Shown here: positions 6,395 to 7,369 of the stretch, in pieces
Numbering within the stretch: the first letter of the stretch is position 1
How the letters are laid out: every line of letters starts with the position of its first letter
Source of the DNA: Anaerolineae bacterium
Lineage (GTDB): Bacteria; Chloroflexota; Anaerolineae; E26-bin7
Length of the DNA: 7,369 bases
Direction of reading: 5' to 3'
Assembly (NCBI GenBank): GCA_029933115.1
Contig: JAOZOT010000036.1
Coordinates: 1 to 7,369 of the forward strand
Notes under the pieces: generated by a model
What the model was told of the DNA's origin: nothing
Databases searched by the model: none
What the model saw: the letters and a program-made list of their open reading frames with translations, nothing else
Made by a program: the position numbers and the translations under genes

Positions 6395-6420
6395 GCGGTG
6401 AATGAATGTTCATTCACCGC
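6395..6420. promoter_or_regulatory. TetR-type operator: 12+2+12 perfect palindrome
   Basis: The arms GCGGTGAATGAA (6395-6406) and TTCATTCACCGC (6409-6420) are exact reverse complements around a central TG. The core fits TGAATGA-N4-TCATTCA, the layout recalled for acyl-CoA-responsive TetR regulators such as Bacillus subtilis FadR, and TGAATG half-sites are common among TetR operators generally. Its left edge coincides with the predicted transcription start, so a bound dimer would block initiation. I cannot tell which of the two TetR proteins here binds it, or whether another one does. As RNA it would also form a 12-bp stem, but the 2-nt loop makes a DNA-binding role more likely. Confidence 0.85.
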
Positions 6421-6462
6421 TGTTGCAGAAAGCCGATATTGAATATACCGCTGCTCCGAATT

Positions 6463-6484
6463 GCTCCCGAACCTGCGGGAGAGC
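6463..6484 (+). other. Hairpin in the leader of the ATPase gene
   Basis: CTCCCG (6464-6469) pairs with CGGGAG (6476-6481) around a 6-nt loop, with a possible extra pair outside a bulged A. It ends 15 nt before the ribosome binding site. There is no run of T after it, so it is not an intrinsic terminator. The remainder of the gene-free stretch 6321-6509 holds the direct repeats, promoter and operator listed separately, and a small ATATT-G-AATAT repeat at 6436-6446. Confidence 0.4.
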
Positions 6485-6496
6485 GAGTAGTTTACC

Positions 6497-6502
6497 GGAG
6501 GG
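6497..6502 (+). promoter_or_regulatory. Ribosome binding site deciding a TTG start for the ATPase
   Basis: GGAGGG is 7 nt before the TTG at 6510. No other in-frame start near the conserved N-terminus has such a site. Confidence 0.7.
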
Positions 6503-6509
6503 CATCACT

Positions 6510-7369
6510 TTGGGTGAAAATCACCTGGCCATAAAAACCGAAAATCTAACCCGAAAATTCCGCGACCTGGTGGCCGTGGACCGCTTGAACCTGGAGATCA
6601 AACGAGGCGAGACCTTCGGCCTGGTCGGTCCCGATGGAGCGGGCAAAACGACCACCATCCGGATGCTGTGCGCCATCATGGACCCCACCGAAGGCTCGGC
6701 TATGGTGGCCGGCTTTGACACGGTGAAGCAGTCCGAGGAAATAAAAAAGCGCATCGGCTATATGGCCCAGCGCTTCAACCTCTACGGCGACCTCTCGGTC
6801 ATAGAGAACTTGAGCTTTTTCGCCGACATTTTTGAAGTGCGGGGGCAGGAAAGGAAAGACCGGATTGCCCGACTGCTCGAATTCGCCCGCCTGACCGAGT
6901 TTCGCAGCCGGCGGGCGGCTCACCTATCCGGCGGGATGCAGAAGAAGCTGGCTTTGGCCTGCACCCTTATCCACCGGCCGGAGATACTTTTCCTGGATGA
7001 ACCAACTACGGGCGTGGATCCCATTTCCCGCCGCGAGTTCTGGGACATCCTCTCAGAGTTGCATCTGCAGGGCATCACCATCTTTGTCAGCACCCCCTAC
7101 ATGGACGAGGCCGAGCGCTGTTCTCGCATCGGCCTGATGTACCAGGGACAGCTCATCGTCTGCGATCAGCCCGACAAGGTCAAAGAGTTGGTGAGCGGCG
7201 AACTGATCGAGTTGCGCCCCGACAACTTGCGCCGGGCCAAAGAAGTCATCGCCGGCCTGGAAGGGCTCCTGGAGGTGCAAACCTACGGAGACCTGCTGCA
7301 CGTCTTTGTTGACAATGCCGCCAGACGCATGTCGGAACTCGAATCTCTGCTCACGGCTCAAGGCATCGC
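6510..7369 (+). CDS. ABC transporter ATP-binding protein, ABC-2/YbhF-like, 3' truncated
   Basis: The frame stays open from 6402 to the window end. From the TTG at 6510, 286 codons are visible, so the protein continues beyond the edge. The nucleotide-binding domain is complete: Walker A GPDGAGKTT (40-48), Q-loop Gln 87, signature LSGGM (139-143), Walker B ILFLDEP with catalytic Glu 164, D-loop GVD (168-170). The H-loop position reads STPYMDEAE (194-202), so the usual His is Pro. After about residue 225 comes the C-terminal domain common in ABC-2 ATPases. It hydrolyses ATP at the inner membrane face to drive export through ABC-2 permeases, most plausibly those encoded just upstream. The start at 6510 is chosen for its ribosome binding site and normal N-terminal length; an in-frame ATG at 6402 lies inside the operator. 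Relatives such as YbhF carry two ATPase domains, so a second may follow outside the window. Confidence 0.93.
   Translation, partial: MGENHLAIKTENLTRKFRDLVAVDRLNLEIKRGETFGLVGPDGAGKTTTIRMLCAIMDPTEGSAMVAGFDTVKQSEEIKKRIGYMAQRFNLYGDLSVIENLSFFADIFEVRGQERKDRIARLLEFARLTEFRSRRAAHLSGGMQKKLALACTLIHRPEILFLDEPTTGVDPISRREFWDILSELHLQGITIFVSTPYMDEAERCSRIGLMYQGQLIVCDQPDKVKELVSGELIELRPDNLRRAKEVIAGLEGLLEVQTYGDLLHVFVDNAARRMSELESLLTAQGI

Noticed and set aside
6463..6484. Leader hairpin as an intrinsic terminator or riboswitch
   Set aside because: No T-run follows, the stem is only about 6 bp, and I see no known riboswitch core.
1..7369. tRNA, rRNA, CRISPR arrays, insertion sequences or attachment sites
   Set aside because: No cloverleaf, repeat-spacer pattern, transposase or terminal inverted repeats were seen; nearly all of the sequence is accounted for by genes.

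Overview
The window is a compact stretch of bacterial chromosome, GC-rich to the eye. It has strong GGAGG ribosome binding sites, textbook sigma70-type promoters and one likely TTG start. All genes lie on the + strand. Gene style and protein sequences would fit a Gram-positive-like or Chloroflexota (Anaerolineae-type) bacterium, but that assignment is a weak guess because no phylogenetic marker is present.

Region 1 (1-1487) is the 3' part of an AMP-forming acyl ligase (acyl-CoA synthetase superfamily, entering at the A3 P-loop motif) followed by a stand-alone acyl carrier protein. Together they look like an acyl activation and carrier-loading pair. Region 2 (1521-4442) is a TetR-family regulator whose stop overlaps the start of an ABC-2 permease (ATGA), then a second ABC-2 permease after a 55-nt gap holding a perfect small palindrome. 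Genes 1 to 5 run in one direction with short gaps and no visible terminator or internal promoter, so they probably form one operon whose promoter lies upstream of the window.

Region 3 (4443-6320) begins with a perfect-consensus promoter (TTGACA-N17-TATAAT) and a cluster of TGAG/CTCA half-sites. It then repeats the architecture of region 2: a TetR regulator overlapping an ABC-2 permease by ATGA. Region 4 (6321-7369) has a second perfect-consensus promoter, with an operator-like 12+2+12 palindrome placed on the predicted transcription start. After a leader of about 115 nt comes an ABC ATPase gene that runs off the right edge. No other ATPase is visible for the three permeases.

Taken together, the locus encodes parts of one or more drug- or lipid-type ABC-2 exporters (YbhFSR/YhiH-like) under TetR control, next to an acyl ligase and ACP. 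The palindrome before the ATPase resembles the TGAATGA-N4-TCATTCA boxes bound by acyl-CoA-responsive TetR regulators such as Bacillus FadR. This gives a testable idea that the exporter responds to, or carries, acyl compounds. That link is inference.
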